A DNA stretch of 64,000 bases from Streptomyces sp. NBC_01669. Its GTDB lineage: Bacteria; Actinomycetota; Actinomycetes; Streptomycetales; Streptomycetaceae. Positions within the stretch are counted from its first letter, which is position 1. Every line of letters begins with the position of its first letter. The stretch is from contig NZ_JAPEQG010000002.1 of NCBI RefSeq assembly GCF_026339735.1, forward strand, positions 930,001 through 994,000, read 5' to 3'. Of this stretch, positions 7,779-17,412 are shown one piece after another. The notes below the pieces were generated by a model. It was given only the letters and a program-made list of their open reading frames with translations, had not been told where the DNA came from and did not search any database. Made by a program: the position numbers and the translations under genes.

Positions 7779-9271
7779 TGTTGACGCTCTTTGAAAATCG
7801 CCACCCCCGCTCACCGTGTTCTTCAGACCTGCTCCTGTTCCCCACCTGGGGCTGTAGATCGCTCTGCGCGTATCCAGCCCTGCAACACGCTTCGTAGGCG
7901 GGCCGACCATTACAGACGTTGCCGTGCCGTCGGTGAGGTCGTCGGCGGCCCGATGTCAGAGGGGCTGCTTAGGGTGACGCACAAGATCACCGGCAAGTGT
8001 GCCGGGGTGTGCGAATTGATAGTGGGGGTTGTCGTGGCCTGGTGGGAGAGAAAGCCGGGGGAGCGGGCGCAGTGGGTGCTGGATCCGCTGGTGGGGGTGG
8101 GGCCGCTGCGGTTCGGCATGTGTCCCGACGAGGTCAAGGCAGCCTTGGGAGGAGCCAACAGTGGCTCGCACGTTGCCCGGAGTGGATCGTCCTGGGAGAG
8201 GTACGGCGACGTGGGTGTGACCGCGGTCCACGGGCCAGGAATGCTCCTGGCCGCTGTGGCGATCGATGCGATGAGCGGACCGTTGGTGCGGTTCGGTGAC
8301 GTCGAACTGATCGCCCGGGTGCCGTCCGAGGTGCGCGCGGACATCGATGCTCTCGCGCGCCAGGAGGGGATGGAGGTCCGGGCGAACTGGAGCGGTGACC
8401 CGGAAGTGGCGGCATGGGGCCTGTCCATGGGGGCCACGCAGGCGTGGGAGCTGTCGGCTGACGGGTACGTGCAGCGGACGGACAGGGTGATCTCCGAGGC
8501 GCTGCTGGTCGCCCCCGAATTGGCCGAGGATCCGTACGGGACTGAAACGATCGTCCACTGGTGGGACATTCGCGAGCAGCCGGTGAACCCCGGGGGCTGG
8601 CCGGTGACGGCCGACCAGGACCGGCAGCGCTGGGACTGGACGCCGCTGGAGAGCGTCGGCCCGCTCTGGTTCGGGATGAGCCCGCAGCAGGTGGCTGCGG
8701 CGCTGGGCGGCGCAGTGCCGGCTGCCCGCCGAGGGCACTTTCCCCACTACTGGTATCGCGAGTCCGCACAGTGGTACCTGGAAGAGGACCGGTTCGACGA
8801 GGCCGGGGTCACCGCGCACTACTCGTACCGGGAAGGCGTCCCCACCCTGGGAGCCGTGACCGTGCATGGGCGTAGCGGTCCCCAGCTCTCCTTCGACGGC
8901 ATCGAGCTCATCGGCAAGACGGTCTCCACCGTCGACGCGGCCCTGGAACAGCGCGCGGAGAACGAGGAGATGGGCCTGGTCATCGGATGCTCGGGCGACC
9001 TGGGACCGGACGGGCTCAACATGTACGTGCGGGCCACCAGAGCCGGTGACGTCGTGGTCAGCGAGGCCAGGTTCTGTGCCACCGACTGGGAAGACCACGG
9101 CTGACACCACGAGATGGCCCAATCGTCTAGGACCCGCGCAGCGCACCATGACAATCAAGGACCCGACCGCGCTTCAAGACCTGGTTGCCTATCAAGCTTC
9201 GCTGCCCACTCGTTGAGGGCGCAAGCCAGTGAGGAAAGGGAGCACCGGTGAGGATTTTCAAGGAGTCCCAT
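7779..9271. mobile_element. 1.49-kb inverted-repeat-bounded insert in the relaxase gene, no transposase seen
   Basis: The relaxase target sequence CAGCAA occurs on both sides (7773-7778 and 9272-9277), as expected for a 6-bp target duplication. The two ends are imperfect inverted repeats: reading inward, both contain TTGAAAATC-N2-CACC (left from 7792, right as reverse complement from 9260). The only clear gene inside is 8034-9104, which has no transposase features. The element may be non-autonomous and moved by a transposase supplied from elsewhere. Confidence 0.65.
8034..9104 (+). CDS. Hypothetical protein with two tandem homologous domains
   Basis: The start is GTG 8034 (VAWWERKPGERAQWVLDPL), chosen for GGGGG six bases upstream. 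An ATG at 7953 in the same frame is an alternative. The 356-residue product consists of two similar halves. Each has a P-L-x-x-V-G-P-L-x-F-G-M signature (residues about 17-28 and 203-214), then a xxEVKAALGG / QQVAAALGG helix, then a GVTA strand, then an AxxxxxxSGPxxxFxxxELI block. An internal duplication is therefore clear. No membrane segment or catalytic motif was seen. This style resembles small immunity-type domains of actinobacteria but was not identified. It is the sole cargo of the insert 7779-9271. Confidence 0.65.
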   Translation: MAWWERKPGERAQWVLDPLVGVGPLRFGMCPDEVKAALGGANSGSHVARSGSSWERYGDVGVTAVHGPGMLLAAVAIDAMSGPLVRFGDVELIARVPSEVRADIDALARQEGMEVRANWSGDPEVAAWGLSMGATQAWELSADGYVQRTDRVISEALLVAPELAEDPYGTETIVHWWDIREQPVNPGGWPVTADQDRQRWDWTPLESVGPLWFGMSPQQVAAALGGAVPAARRGHFPHYWYRESAQWYLEEDRFDEAGVTAHYSYREGVPTLGAVTVHGRSGPQLSFDGIELIGKTVSTVDAALEQRAENEEMGLVIGCSGDLGPDGLNMYVRATRAGDVVVSEARFCATDWEDHG

Positions 9272-9850
9272 CAGCAACGGCATCCCGGACCGGGCCTCGT
9301 AGTGGCGAAAGCGCGCGGCAACCAGACCGCCGGGCGGCCGGACGCGGTGAATGCCACCGCTCCCGAACCGAACCACCGCCACCTGGTCCTCGATCCACTC
9401 CAGCACCAACTCGATCGCGCGCTCGTGCGCCGCCTCGATCGCCCGCCGGGTCCCGTCATCACCCAGCGCCCACAACAGGTAGATCGTCGGCTGCGGCCGG
9501 AACACGAAGTCGACGCCGGTGACCTTCACCCGGCGCCCGAGGGCCCCGGCCCGCCACGCAGCCGCCGGGCTGTCACCTGCGGCCAGCCGGTCGGCTTCGA
9601 TCCGGTCGGCGTGCGGGTGCCGGCCACCCTCGCCGAACAGGTTCCGCAACTGCTGCTCGGTGACCTCCTCCCCCGCCACCAGACCCAGCACCACAAGGCC
9701 CCGGCCCATCCATCGCCCGGCCGGGACACCGGCCTCCTCCTGAGCCTTCTTCAGCGGTGTGCGGGGCGGGCGGCGGCCGTCACCGACGACGACCTGACGC
9801 AGGTAGTACCGGTACATCTGCCCAGCGGTAATCCTCGCGATATCCATCAT

Positions 9851-10130
9851 AAAAACCACGCCCAAGCACGCAGAACGACCCCGCACCGGCTACAGACCAG
9901 ACGGGCAACGAAGCCAGTGACCCGGAACGTCGTAATCGGTGTGAGGCGCCGCCCCCTCACGCTACGACGACACCAGACTGAACACCGCACCGGCCATGAC
10001 CCGCGGACCAGTAAGCCCGAGATACCCCGCACCATCCCAGCGACCCCCTCCAGCCGGTTGAGCTCTGATTCCTGCCCCCATCAAGTGCGGCTGATGACGG
10101 CCGTGTCGGGGCAGTAGTGAGCGACTCCTG
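9851..10130. other. Intergenic stretch upstream of relaxase copy 1
   Basis: No convincing gene on either strand. Base composition is less biased than in the flanking genes, and no repeat or hairpin stands out. It presumably held the relaxase promoter. Confidence 0.4.
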
Positions 10131-10159
10131 CTCCTGGGGGGGTGCCTCGGGCCCAATGC

Positions 10160-10522
10160 GGTCCTAGGGGTCGGCTGCTGCGCGACGTGCGCCACCGCAG
10201 GTTCTCCTGGGTCAGCCGCGAGGGACAGTCCCACCGTTGCATCCATCGTCACATGCACGCTGCGCTGGTCAGCCCAGACGGTGAGGATGCGGCCACTGAA
10301 GCCGCAGCACAGTGAGATCTTCTGGACGCCTGCCACCACCGTGAGCTCACCGCTCGGCGCCACCCGCGCTTCGAACTCGGCGGCACCAGCTCCCGCCGGC
10401 GGCGGATGCCGGCCCTCCGGGCAGGTCAGGTCTTGTGACAGAAGCGGCGTGTTCCCCGGATGCCGCAAAGTGATGACACCGCTGTACGAAGGGCAGCGGG
10501 CGCGAACTGCGGCAGATCGCAT
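10160..10522 (-). pseudogene. C-terminal scrap of an integrase-type transposase
   Basis: The minus-strand frame contains LTCPEGRHPPPAGAGAAEFE, then EARVAPSGELTVVAGVQKIS and GRILTVWADQRSVHVTMD. This is the beta-rich region found after the DDE core in Mu/IS481-like transposases (a base-R-V-x-x-x-G-x-L pattern, then I-T-V-W-A-D-Q-R-S-V-H-V). The catalytic core is absent, and the frame degrades after about residue 110. The call rests on memory of the family, without a search. Confidence 0.4.
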
Positions 10523-10551
10523 CCCCGCGCTGGCGGGTCAGGGGGTGAAAC

Positions 10552-13380
10552 ATGAGCGCTACGGAGCAAGGCCCTGGGATGGCCTCACATCTGAGGCCCG
10601 GAGGCGGCGGGGACCTACCGGAGCTGTTGATCGGCCGGGAGGCAGATCTGCGGCGTATGGACGCCCTTCTCAGAGGGCTTCCGGCGGCGGGCAGCGCCCT
10701 GGTGATCTCCGGTGAGCCGGGGGTGGGCAAGACCGCGCTGCTGGCGGCGGTAGCCGCCCGGGCAGTGGCTATCGGCGTGCGTGTCCTGCATGCGACAGGA
10801 ACGCCGTTCGAGGCCCAGACCGGCTTCGGGGCCATCCGTCAGCTGCTCACTCCGGTGCTCGACGAGATCGACGCACTCGGCCGGCGCCACAGAGAGGTGC
10901 TGACGGTCGCCCTGGGACAGGGCACGGGGCCGGCACCCGGTCATGAGGACGTGGCCAGGGCGGTGCTTTCGCTGCTGACCGGAATGTCACGCCGGCGCCC
11001 TTTGCTGCTGATCCTGGACGACCTGCAGTGGATGGATCCCACCAGCGCCCTGGTCCTGGGCGGCGTGGCCCGCAGACTGCTCGGGACGCGGGCCGGTCTG
11101 CTGGCGGCTGAGCGCCCCGAGGTGGGTGGCTACTTCGACCACACCGGTTGCGCAACCCACCTTGTGGAGCCACTGACCGACGATGCCGCCGAGTTCTTAC
11201 TGGTCAGCCGCTTCCCTAACCTGGCCGCCGCGGTCCGGCACCGGTTGATGGCCGAGGCTCAGGGCAACCCCCTCGCCCTCCTCGAACTCCCGGTGCCGCT
11301 CACACGCGCGCAGCGTACAGCGACGGCGCGGCTTCCTGCGCACCTTCCCCTCAGCGACCGCCTGCAAGCGGTGTTCGCCTCACGCGTCGAAGCCCTCCCT
11401 GCGATCACGCGCTACCTGCTGCTGCTCGCTGCTCTTGAAGGCACCGGCGACCTGGACCTGCTGCAGGCCGCCGTGGCGGGCCGGTCCAGCGTCAAGCAGC
11501 TCGGACCCGCCGAGCACGCCCGGCTGATACGTGTCGACGACCGAACCGGACGCCTGACGTTCCGCCACCCGCTGATCCGGCTCGCCGTGGTCGACCTGTC
11601 CACGAGCGGGCAGCGCCGCAGCGCTCACCTGGCCCTGGCCCGGCCACTGGACGATCAGCCGGAGCGGCAGGCATGGCATTTGGGCCAGGCCACCGTGGGC
11701 GCCGACGAGAAGGTGGCCGAACTGCTGGAGCGTGCCGCGCGCAGCATGAGCCGTCGTGGCGACGGCACCCTCGCCATCGCCGCGCTGCTGCGCGCCGCGG
11801 ACCTCAGTGCCGACCGGCCGCAGCGTGCCCGCAGGCTGGCCGAAGCGGCGCATCTGGGCGCCTGCATCACCGGGGATCTGTACGAGGTGCCGCAGTTGCT
11901 CGACGACGCACGGCGGGCGGCGCCCGGACCCGCGCCCCTGGCTGCGGCCGTGGCCGGGGCCTCATACCTGCTCAACAGCGCAGGCGACATCGACACCGCC
12001 CACCATCTGCTCAGCTCAGCCGTAGCCTTGCAACCCACGCCCTACGACCCGCAGGACCCCACCGCCGTCGAAGCCCTCCACACCCTGCTGCTCGTCTGCT
12101 TCTTCGGCGGCAGACCGGAGCTGTGGGGTTCCTTCGACGCATCCCTTGGCCGCTTCCGCGCTGATCCGGGGATCCTGACCGTGACGAGAGCGACCTTCGC
12201 CGACCCGGTGCGCTGCGGCCGGGAGCACCTCGCGCAGCTCGACGCGGAAATTGCGGGACTCCCGTACGAGTCCGACCCGGTCCACATCATCCGCGTGGGC
12301 ATCGCGGCCGCATACGTCGACCGGCTGGGCGGATGCGTTGAGGCGCTGACGCGCGTGGCCGAGGCGGGACGCAAGGGCCAGGCCGTCGCCCTGGCGATCA
12401 ACGCACTTTTCCTGCGGGGCAACCATGCCCTGCACACCGGGCAGTGGGAACAGCTGGGTCGCGTAGCCCACGAAGGACTCGCGCTGTGCCAGGACCACGG
12501 ATTCCCGATGCTGGCGTGGGCCGGGAACTTCCTCCTCGCTGCCCGTGCCGCGGCCCAGGGCGACTACGCCGCCGCTGAGAAGCTCACCGACGAGATGGAC
12601 CGGTGGGCCTGGCCCCGGCAGGTCGGCGTCGTCCGCTTCTACGCCGCGCATGTACGAACCCTGGCCGCCCTCGGCCGAGGAGACTACGAGGACGCCTACC
12701 AGCAGGCGACGTCCGTACTGCCCGCCGGCAACTTCCCGCCGTTCGTCCCGCATGCCCTGTGGATGCTGCTGGACCTCACCGAGGCCGCGGTACGGGCCGG
12801 CCGCCGCGACGAGGCACGCGCGCACGTGGCCGCGGCCCGCGAGGCAGGCATCGACGCCCTCTCCCCGCGGCTCGCGATGCTGCTGCACGCCCTTGCCGCT
12901 CTTGCCGCCGACGGCGACGCGCGCATCCGGTACGAGCGGGCACTGGCGGTCCCTGGGGCCGAGCGCTGGCCCTTCGACCTGGCCCGGATCCACCTCTGCT
13001 ACGGCGAGCACCTGCGCCGCGCCAAGGCCACCGCCGAGGCACGCCACCACCTCGCCGTCGCAGCGGACGCCTTCCGTCGGCTCGGAGCCGTTCCGTGGGC
13101 CACCCGGGCGGCCCAGGAGCTGCGCGCCACCGGCGGCCACCGGGAGAGTCCGCAGCTCCTCACCGGGGTCCCGCTGACGCCGCAGCAGCGGGAGATCGCG
13201 AAGCTGGCGGCGGCCGGTCTGACCAACAAGGAGATCGGTGAGCGGCTGTTCCTCTCCCCGCGCACTGTCTCGACGCATCTCCACCAGCTCTTCCCCAAAC
13301 TCGGAGTCACCTCCCGAGCTGCTCTGCGCGACGCTCTTGACCGTCTGGCTTCGGACGACGACAGCACCCCGGCTTCCTGA
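10552..13380 (+). CDS. LAL-type LuxR-family ATPase regulator 1
   Basis: Starts at ATG 10552 with CAGGGGG about 8 bases upstream. It is 942 residues long, the usual size for the family. Walker A GEPGVGKTALL is near residue 57 and Walker B LLLILDDLQWMD near residue 155. A long alpha-helical TPR-like midsection follows, then a C-terminal LuxR helix-turn-helix: LTPQQREIAKLAAAGLTNKE then LFLSPRTVSTHL. LAL proteins are cytoplasmic ATP-binding transcription activators, often of secondary-metabolite or transport genes. The close paralogue at 13487 follows after 106 bases on the same strand. Confidence 0.9.
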   Translation: MSATEQGPGMASHLRPGGGGDLPELLIGREADLRRMDALLRGLPAAGSALVISGEPGVGKTALLAAVAARAVAIGVRVLHATGTPFEAQTGFGAIRQLLTPVLDEIDALGRRHREVLTVALGQGTGPAPGHEDVARAVLSLLTGMSRRRPLLLILDDLQWMDPTSALVLGGVARRLLGTRAGLLAAERPEVGGYFDHTGCATHLVEPLTDDAAEFLLVSRFPNLAAAVRHRLMAEAQGNPLALLELPVPLTRAQRTATARLPAHLPLSDRLQAVFASRVEALPAITRYLLLLAALEGTGDLDLLQAAVAGRSSVKQLGPAEHARLIRVDDRTGRLTFRHPLIRLAVVDLSTSGQRRSAHLALARPLDDQPERQAWHLGQATVGADEKVAELLERAARSMSRRGDGTLAIAALLRAADLSADRPQRARRLAEAAHLGACITGDLYEVPQLLDDARRAAPGPAPLAAAVAGASYLLNSAGDIDTAHHLLSSAVALQPTPYDPQDPTAVEALHTLLLVCFFGGRPELWGSFDASLGRFRADPGILTVTRATFADPVRCGREHLAQLDAEIAGLPYESDPVHIIRVGIAAAYVDRLGGCVEALTRVAEAGRKGQAVALAINALFLRGNHALHTGQWEQLGRVAHEGLALCQDHGFPMLAWAGNFLLAARAAAQGDYAAAEKLTDEMDRWAWPRQVGVVRFYAAHVRTLAALGRGDYEDAYQQATSVLPAGNFPPFVPHALWMLLDLTEAAVRAGRRDEARAHVAAAREAGIDALSPRLAMLLHALAALAADGDARIRYERALAVPGAERWPFDLARIHLCYGEHLRRAKATAEARHHLAVAADAFRRLGAVPWATRAAQELRATGGHRESPQLLTGVPLTPQQREIAKLAAAGLTNKEIGERLFLSPRTVSTHLHQLFPKLGVTSRAALRDALDRLASDDDSTPAS

Positions 13381-13486
13381 ACGCACGTCGCTCACCAGCC
13401 TCGCTGGGCTAGGTTGGTCTCGCGGTCGCGTGGCGGCGAGGCGGGGCTGCCCCCCGGTCGCGGCCCTGTGAGACGGGGAGGGGCCG

Positions 13487-16348
13487 GTGTCGCCAATACA
13501 GCCATCGCTGATCGGCCGGGACGACGCCTTGCACGCCGTCGACAACCTCCTCGGCCGACTGCGCGGCGAGCTGTCGGCCGACACCACGAGCCCCGAGGCC
13601 GGGGCAGCCGATCGCACGCTGCTCCTGCTGGGCGAGCCGGGCATCGGCAAGACGTCACTCCTGGAAGCTGCCGCCACCCGTGTCAAGGACCACGGTGGTC
13701 GGGCCCGTTGGGTCGCGGGCAGCCCCGAGCAGGCCCGACTCGCCTTCAGCGGGCTCGACGCACTCGTACACCCGTGGCCCGACACCCTCGCCGACCTCGA
13801 CGCCGAGGACCAGCTGATCATCGAAGCAGCCCTACGCGAGGGAGAGACGACCGCCAGCGGCACGCTCGCGCTCGCCGATGCCCTGGTACGGATCCTGTCC
13901 AGCCGGGCTGTGCTGAGCCCTCTGCTCGTCATCGTCGACGACCTGCAGTGGCTCGATCAGTCCACCCAGGACCTGCTTTCCTTGTGTGCCCGGCGTCTCC
14001 AGGGCGAGCCGGTCGGTTTCCTCCTCGCCTCACGCCCGTCGGGACTACCCCCGCTCTGGGTGCGGCAGAGCACCCTCCACCGTCTGCACGAGCTGGACGA
14101 CATCGGGGCCGCGCGGCTGCTCGACTCCCTCGCCGTGCCCGCGCAGGGCCGCATCCGCCGACAGATCATGCGGCAGGCCGGCGGCAATCCCCTCGCCCTG
14201 GTCGAACTCGCCCGCGCCGCATCCATCCGGCTACTGAGCGAGAAACCGGTGGATGCCGAACTCCCGCTCACCGAACGGCTGGAGCAGCTCTTCGCCGCAG
14301 ACCTGACCGCGCTGCCGGAGCCGACCCGCCGCCTGCTGCTGCTGGCCGCGGTGGCGGACCTGCCGGACATGGCCGCTCTGGCGGGGGTCCTCGGCAAAGC
14401 CCTGCTGCCGAGCCACCCGGGCCGGCACGGCAACAACCCGGCCGGACCGGCGCAGGGCGCCGCGAGAGCCGCTGCCACGCCCGATGACGGGATCCCGTTG
14501 GTACACGTGGCGGATCAGGCGTGGTCAGCGGCGGAGAAGGCAGGGCTGCTCATCCTGCGCGAGGGAGTGGTGCGATTCCGCCATCCCCTCGTCCGGTCCG
14601 CCGTGCTGTCCGCCGCCTCCTTCGACGAACGTGCCCGGGCACACCGCCTGATCGCCTCCGCGCCTGACCTCGACGAGGACCGCCGGGCATGGCACCGGGC
14701 CGCCGCCACGGTCACCGCGGACGGCGGCGTCGCCGATGCCCTGGAGGCCACGGCCGAACGCGCCCGCCGCCGGGGCGGCTACGCGGCCGCGGCAATGACC
14801 CTGGAGCGGGCCGCCCAGCTCAGCCCGCGCACGCACGACCGGGTGCGCCGGCTCAACGCCGCCGCCGAGTTCGCCATGCTCGGCGGCCATCCCCGCTGGG
14901 TTGCGGACCTCACCACCGCCGTCGCGGCCGTCGCCGACACCCCCGGCGCACGGGCCCAGGCCGACTACCACGCGGGCTGGGCCCTGGCGCTGACCAGCCG
15001 GCACGACGAGGCGATGGACCGGCTCATGGCCGCGGCCGACGCCTGGGAGGACGAAGGCCCCGCACGGGCGGCGGGAGCACTCGCAACCGCGGCCATGGTC
15101 GCGTACACCAGCGGCGACCCGCGCTTCCGCCGCGCCATCCTGGACCGCTACCGGCGCCTTCCCCCGCATGAGCCGGATGCCTCTACAGCGTGGATCCTCG
15201 CCGGCTGCGACCCGCTCGGCGCGCGTGACGAAGCGCTCGCCCACCTCCGCCACGCGACCGCCGAACCCGACTTGCCGCTTGATGCGTTCTCGATGCTCGG
15301 CGCCGCCGCGTGGGCGCTGGACGAGACCGAGTGGGCCGTGCAGCTGTACGGGACCATGCTGGAGCTGTACCGCCTGACGTCCACGGCGGGGGCGAACGCG
15401 ACGGTCGCCTCCGCCCACGCGATCGCCCTGTTCGAAGTCGGCCGCTGGCCCGCCGCGCTGGCCGGCGTGAGCGAGGCGGAACACGCGGCCGCCGCCGGCG
15501 GTCTCGAACTCGCCACCGTCAGCACCCACATCCTGGCCGCCGCACTCGCCGCCGTACGCGGGGACAGCCCGCGCGCGCGGCAGACGCTCGCCGACGCTAC
15601 CCGGGACTTCGACGTGCGGGGCACCCGCACCTTCGAGATGCGGACCCGCCAGGCCCACGCGCTGGCCGCACTTGCGGAAGGCGACCACGACACCGCCTAC
15701 TTCCACCTCAGCCGGCTCTTCCGGAGCGACGGCAGCCCAGTGCACTTCCACAGCTCCTTCCATGCGCTGGGCGACCTGGCCGCAAGCGCCGTACGCATGG
15801 AGCGGACCGAGCAGGCCCGGGCCGTGCTCGACGCGTCCCGGGCCCGGCTGCCCGCCACAACCTCGCTGCGGCTGCGGCTGATCGTCTGCCGGGCACAGGG
15901 GCTCCTCACCGACGACGCCCGGGCCGAGGAACTGCTGCGGGAGGCGGCGTTCACCCCCGGCGGGGAATCCTGGCCGTTCGAACGCGCCCTCGCGCTCGCC
16001 GACCTGGGCGAGTGGCTGCGCCGCCAGCAGCGACCAGCCGACGCGCGAGCCCCGCTGCACGAAGCACAGGAACTCTTCCAGGGCCTCGGCGCCGCCCCGT
16101 GGGTGCACCGCACCGCCGCCGAGCTGAGGGCCGCAGGCGTCGACACCGCCGAGGCGCACCGCCAGGACGCGGTCATGGAACTGACGCCGCAGCAGCTGGC
16201 CATCGTGCAGCTCGCGGCCCAGGGCCTGTCGAACAAGGACATCGCCACCCGACTCTTCCTCTCCCCCCGCACCGTCGGCTTCCACCTCAACCGGGCATTC
16301 CCCAAACTCGGCGTCACCTCGCGCTTCCAACTGCGGGACGTCATCTAG
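13487..16348 (+). CDS. LAL-type LuxR-family ATPase regulator 2
   Basis: GTG 13487 is preceded by GGGGAGGGG. The 953-residue product has Walker A GEPGIGKTSLL near residue 47, Walker B LLVIVDDLQWLD near residue 145, TPR-like repeats, and a C-terminal LuxR helix-turn-helix (LTPQQLAIVQLAAQGLSNKD then LFLSPRTVGFHL). It shares architecture and several motifs with regulator 1, so the pair probably arose by an old duplication, though identity is moderate. The next gene, an alpha/beta hydrolase, starts 91 bases downstream on the same strand and is a plausible target. Confidence 0.9.
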   Translation: MSPIQPSLIGRDDALHAVDNLLGRLRGELSADTTSPEAGAADRTLLLLGEPGIGKTSLLEAAATRVKDHGGRARWVAGSPEQARLAFSGLDALVHPWPDTLADLDAEDQLIIEAALREGETTASGTLALADALVRILSSRAVLSPLLVIVDDLQWLDQSTQDLLSLCARRLQGEPVGFLLASRPSGLPPLWVRQSTLHRLHELDDIGAARLLDSLAVPAQGRIRRQIMRQAGGNPLALVELARAASIRLLSEKPVDAELPLTERLEQLFAADLTALPEPTRRLLLLAAVADLPDMAALAGVLGKALLPSHPGRHGNNPAGPAQGAARAAATPDDGIPLVHVADQAWSAAEKAGLLILREGVVRFRHPLVRSAVLSAASFDERARAHRLIASAPDLDEDRRAWHRAAATVTADGGVADALEATAERARRRGGYAAAAMTLERAAQLSPRTHDRVRRLNAAAEFAMLGGHPRWVADLTTAVAAVADTPGARAQADYHAGWALALTSRHDEAMDRLMAAADAWEDEGPARAAGALATAAMVAYTSGDPRFRRAILDRYRRLPPHEPDASTAWILAGCDPLGARDEALAHLRHATAEPDLPLDAFSMLGAAAWALDETEWAVQLYGTMLELYRLTSTAGANATVASAHAIALFEVGRWPAALAGVSEAEHAAAAGGLELATVSTHILAAALAAVRGDSPRARQTLADATRDFDVRGTRTFEMRTRQAHALAALAEGDHDTAYFHLSRLFRSDGSPVHFHSSFHALGDLAASAVRMERTEQARAVLDASRARLPATTSLRLRLIVCRAQGLLTDDARAEELLREAAFTPGGESWPFERALALADLGEWLRRQQRPADARAPLHEAQELFQGLGAAPWVHRTAAELRAAGVDTAEAHRQDAVMELTPQQLAIVQLAAQGLSNKDIATRLFLSPRTVGFHLNRAFPKLGVTSRFQLRDVI

Positions 16349-16439
16349 CGCTAGCTACGTCACATGACGGAATCGAGGCGGCCACGGCCGCCCTTAGCGT
16401 GGTTCGCGTGACCTCATCAACCCGACGGACCCAGGAGAA

Positions 16440-17135
16440 ATGATGAGTGGGAACGCGCACGTCAAGAACGTCGTACTGGTCCACGGCGGCTTCGTGGACG
16501 GCTCAGGGTGGCAGGGGCTGTACGACCTGCTGGCCGACGAGGGCTACCACGTGAGCGTCGTGCAGAACCCGACGCTGTCGCTCGAGGGCGACGTCGCCGC
16601 GACCCGGCAGGTGCTGGACACCCTGGACGGGCCGGCCATCCTGGTCGGGCACTCCTACGGCGGCGTCGTGATCACCGAGGCCGGCAACCACGACAACGTG
16701 GCCCGCCTCGCCTACATCGCGGCGTTCGCGCCGGACAAGGGCGAGTCAGTGAGGACGCTGATCTCCGACCCGCCGCCCGGAGCCCCTGTACCGCCGATCC
16801 TGCCGCCGCAGGACGGGTTCCTGTTCCTGGACCGGGAGAAGTTCGCCGCCTCCTTCGCCGCCGACCTCCCGGCCCGGACGGCGGCATTCATGGCCGACTC
16901 CCAGGTGCCCTGGGGAGTGGACGCGCTGGGTGGGGCGGTGTCCCAGCCGGCCTGGCGCACCAAGCCGGCCTGGTATCTGGTGGCCACCGACGACCGGATG
17001 ATCCCCCCGCTGGCGCAGCACGCGATGGCCGAGCGGGCCGGGGCCAGGACGGTGGAGGTCCCCGGCAGCCACTCCGTCTACGTCTCCCGGCCCGACGCGG
17101 TGGCCGAGCTGATCAAACAGGCCGCCGGCGCCTGA
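16440..17135 (+). CDS. Cytoplasmic alpha/beta hydrolase
   Basis: Starts at ATG 16440 (tandem ATGATG) behind AGGAGAA. The 231-residue protein carries the oxyanion strand NVVLVHGGFVDGSGW, the nucleophile elbow GHSYGG (Ser near residue 78), a late acidic region (YLVATDDRMIPP) and the catalytic His in EVPGSHSVYVS. It belongs to the small esterase or salicylate-esterase-like (MenH/SABP2-like) group. There is no signal peptide. A related but exported hydrolase follows at 17413, and a decayed C-terminal copy lies between them, so the locus has undergone tandem duplication. Both hydrolases sit downstream of the two LAL regulators. Confidence 0.85.
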   Translation: MMSGNAHVKNVVLVHGGFVDGSGWQGLYDLLADEGYHVSVVQNPTLSLEGDVAATRQVLDTLDGPAILVGHSYGGVVITEAGNHDNVARLAYIAAFAPDKGESVRTLISDPPPGAPVPPILPPQDGFLFLDREKFAASFAADLPARTAAFMADSQVPWGVDALGGAVSQPAWRTKPAWYLVATDDRMIPPLAQHAMAERAGARTVEVPGSHSVYVSRPDAVAELIKQAAGA

Positions 17136-17217
17136 CCCCCGGCCGGCGCCCGCCGTCCGGTCCCCGAACCCTCGTCGGGACGGGTGCGTCCCTCATACCG
17201 GGCGCAACCCCGCAGCG

Positions 17218-17335
17218 CCCGATCGTCATCACCAACGCCACTGCGGGACACGGCCACGTCGTCTGCGTCTCCCGCCCCGCCACCGTGGCCGCCGTCATCA
17301 CCCAGGCCGCCGAAGGCCGCAACGGCAACGCCTAG
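17218..17335 (+). pseudogene. Decayed C-terminus of another alpha/beta hydrolase
   Basis: The frame ending at TAG 17335 contains HGHVVCVSRPATVAAVITQA, which aligns with the end of the intact hydrolase upstream (SHSVYVSRPDAVAELIKQAA). Nothing before it resembles the rest of the enzyme, so only the last 35 or so codons remain of a tandem duplicate. Confidence 0.55.
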
Positions 17336-17412
17336 CGGTCCCCCCGGGCGCGGCGCCCGCGCACCCAACGCTCCGCCCGCCCGTAACCCAGCACACGACG
17401 CAGGAGAGAACC

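Larger units (their letters stand above)
6436..9850 (-). pseudogene. TrwC/MobF-type relaxase, split by an insert and frameshifted, copy 1
   Basis: The N-terminal part starts at ATG 9850 (MMDIARITAGQMYRYYLRQ) and runs to about 9278 (RFRHYEARSGMPLL). The protein then resumes at 7778 with LLHDHLLLSVKGQRPDGTWG, so residues that should be adjacent are separated by 1.5 kb. A second lesion near 7285 (DVIEY then LERARAAAAAIRARV in another frame) is a frameshift. The remainder reads on to TGA 6436. The HDH histidines belong to the relaxase metal site, and the N-terminal Tyr-Tyr pair is the expected nicking site. In streptomycetes such proteins process conjugative or mobilisable plasmids. A related pseudogene lies at 30995-32505. 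Confidence 0.8.

Noticed and set aside
14525..16330. 601-codon open frame on the minus strand
   Set aside because: Complementary to LAL regulator 2. The composition (Gly, Glu, Arg, Val) is typical of an antisense shadow.
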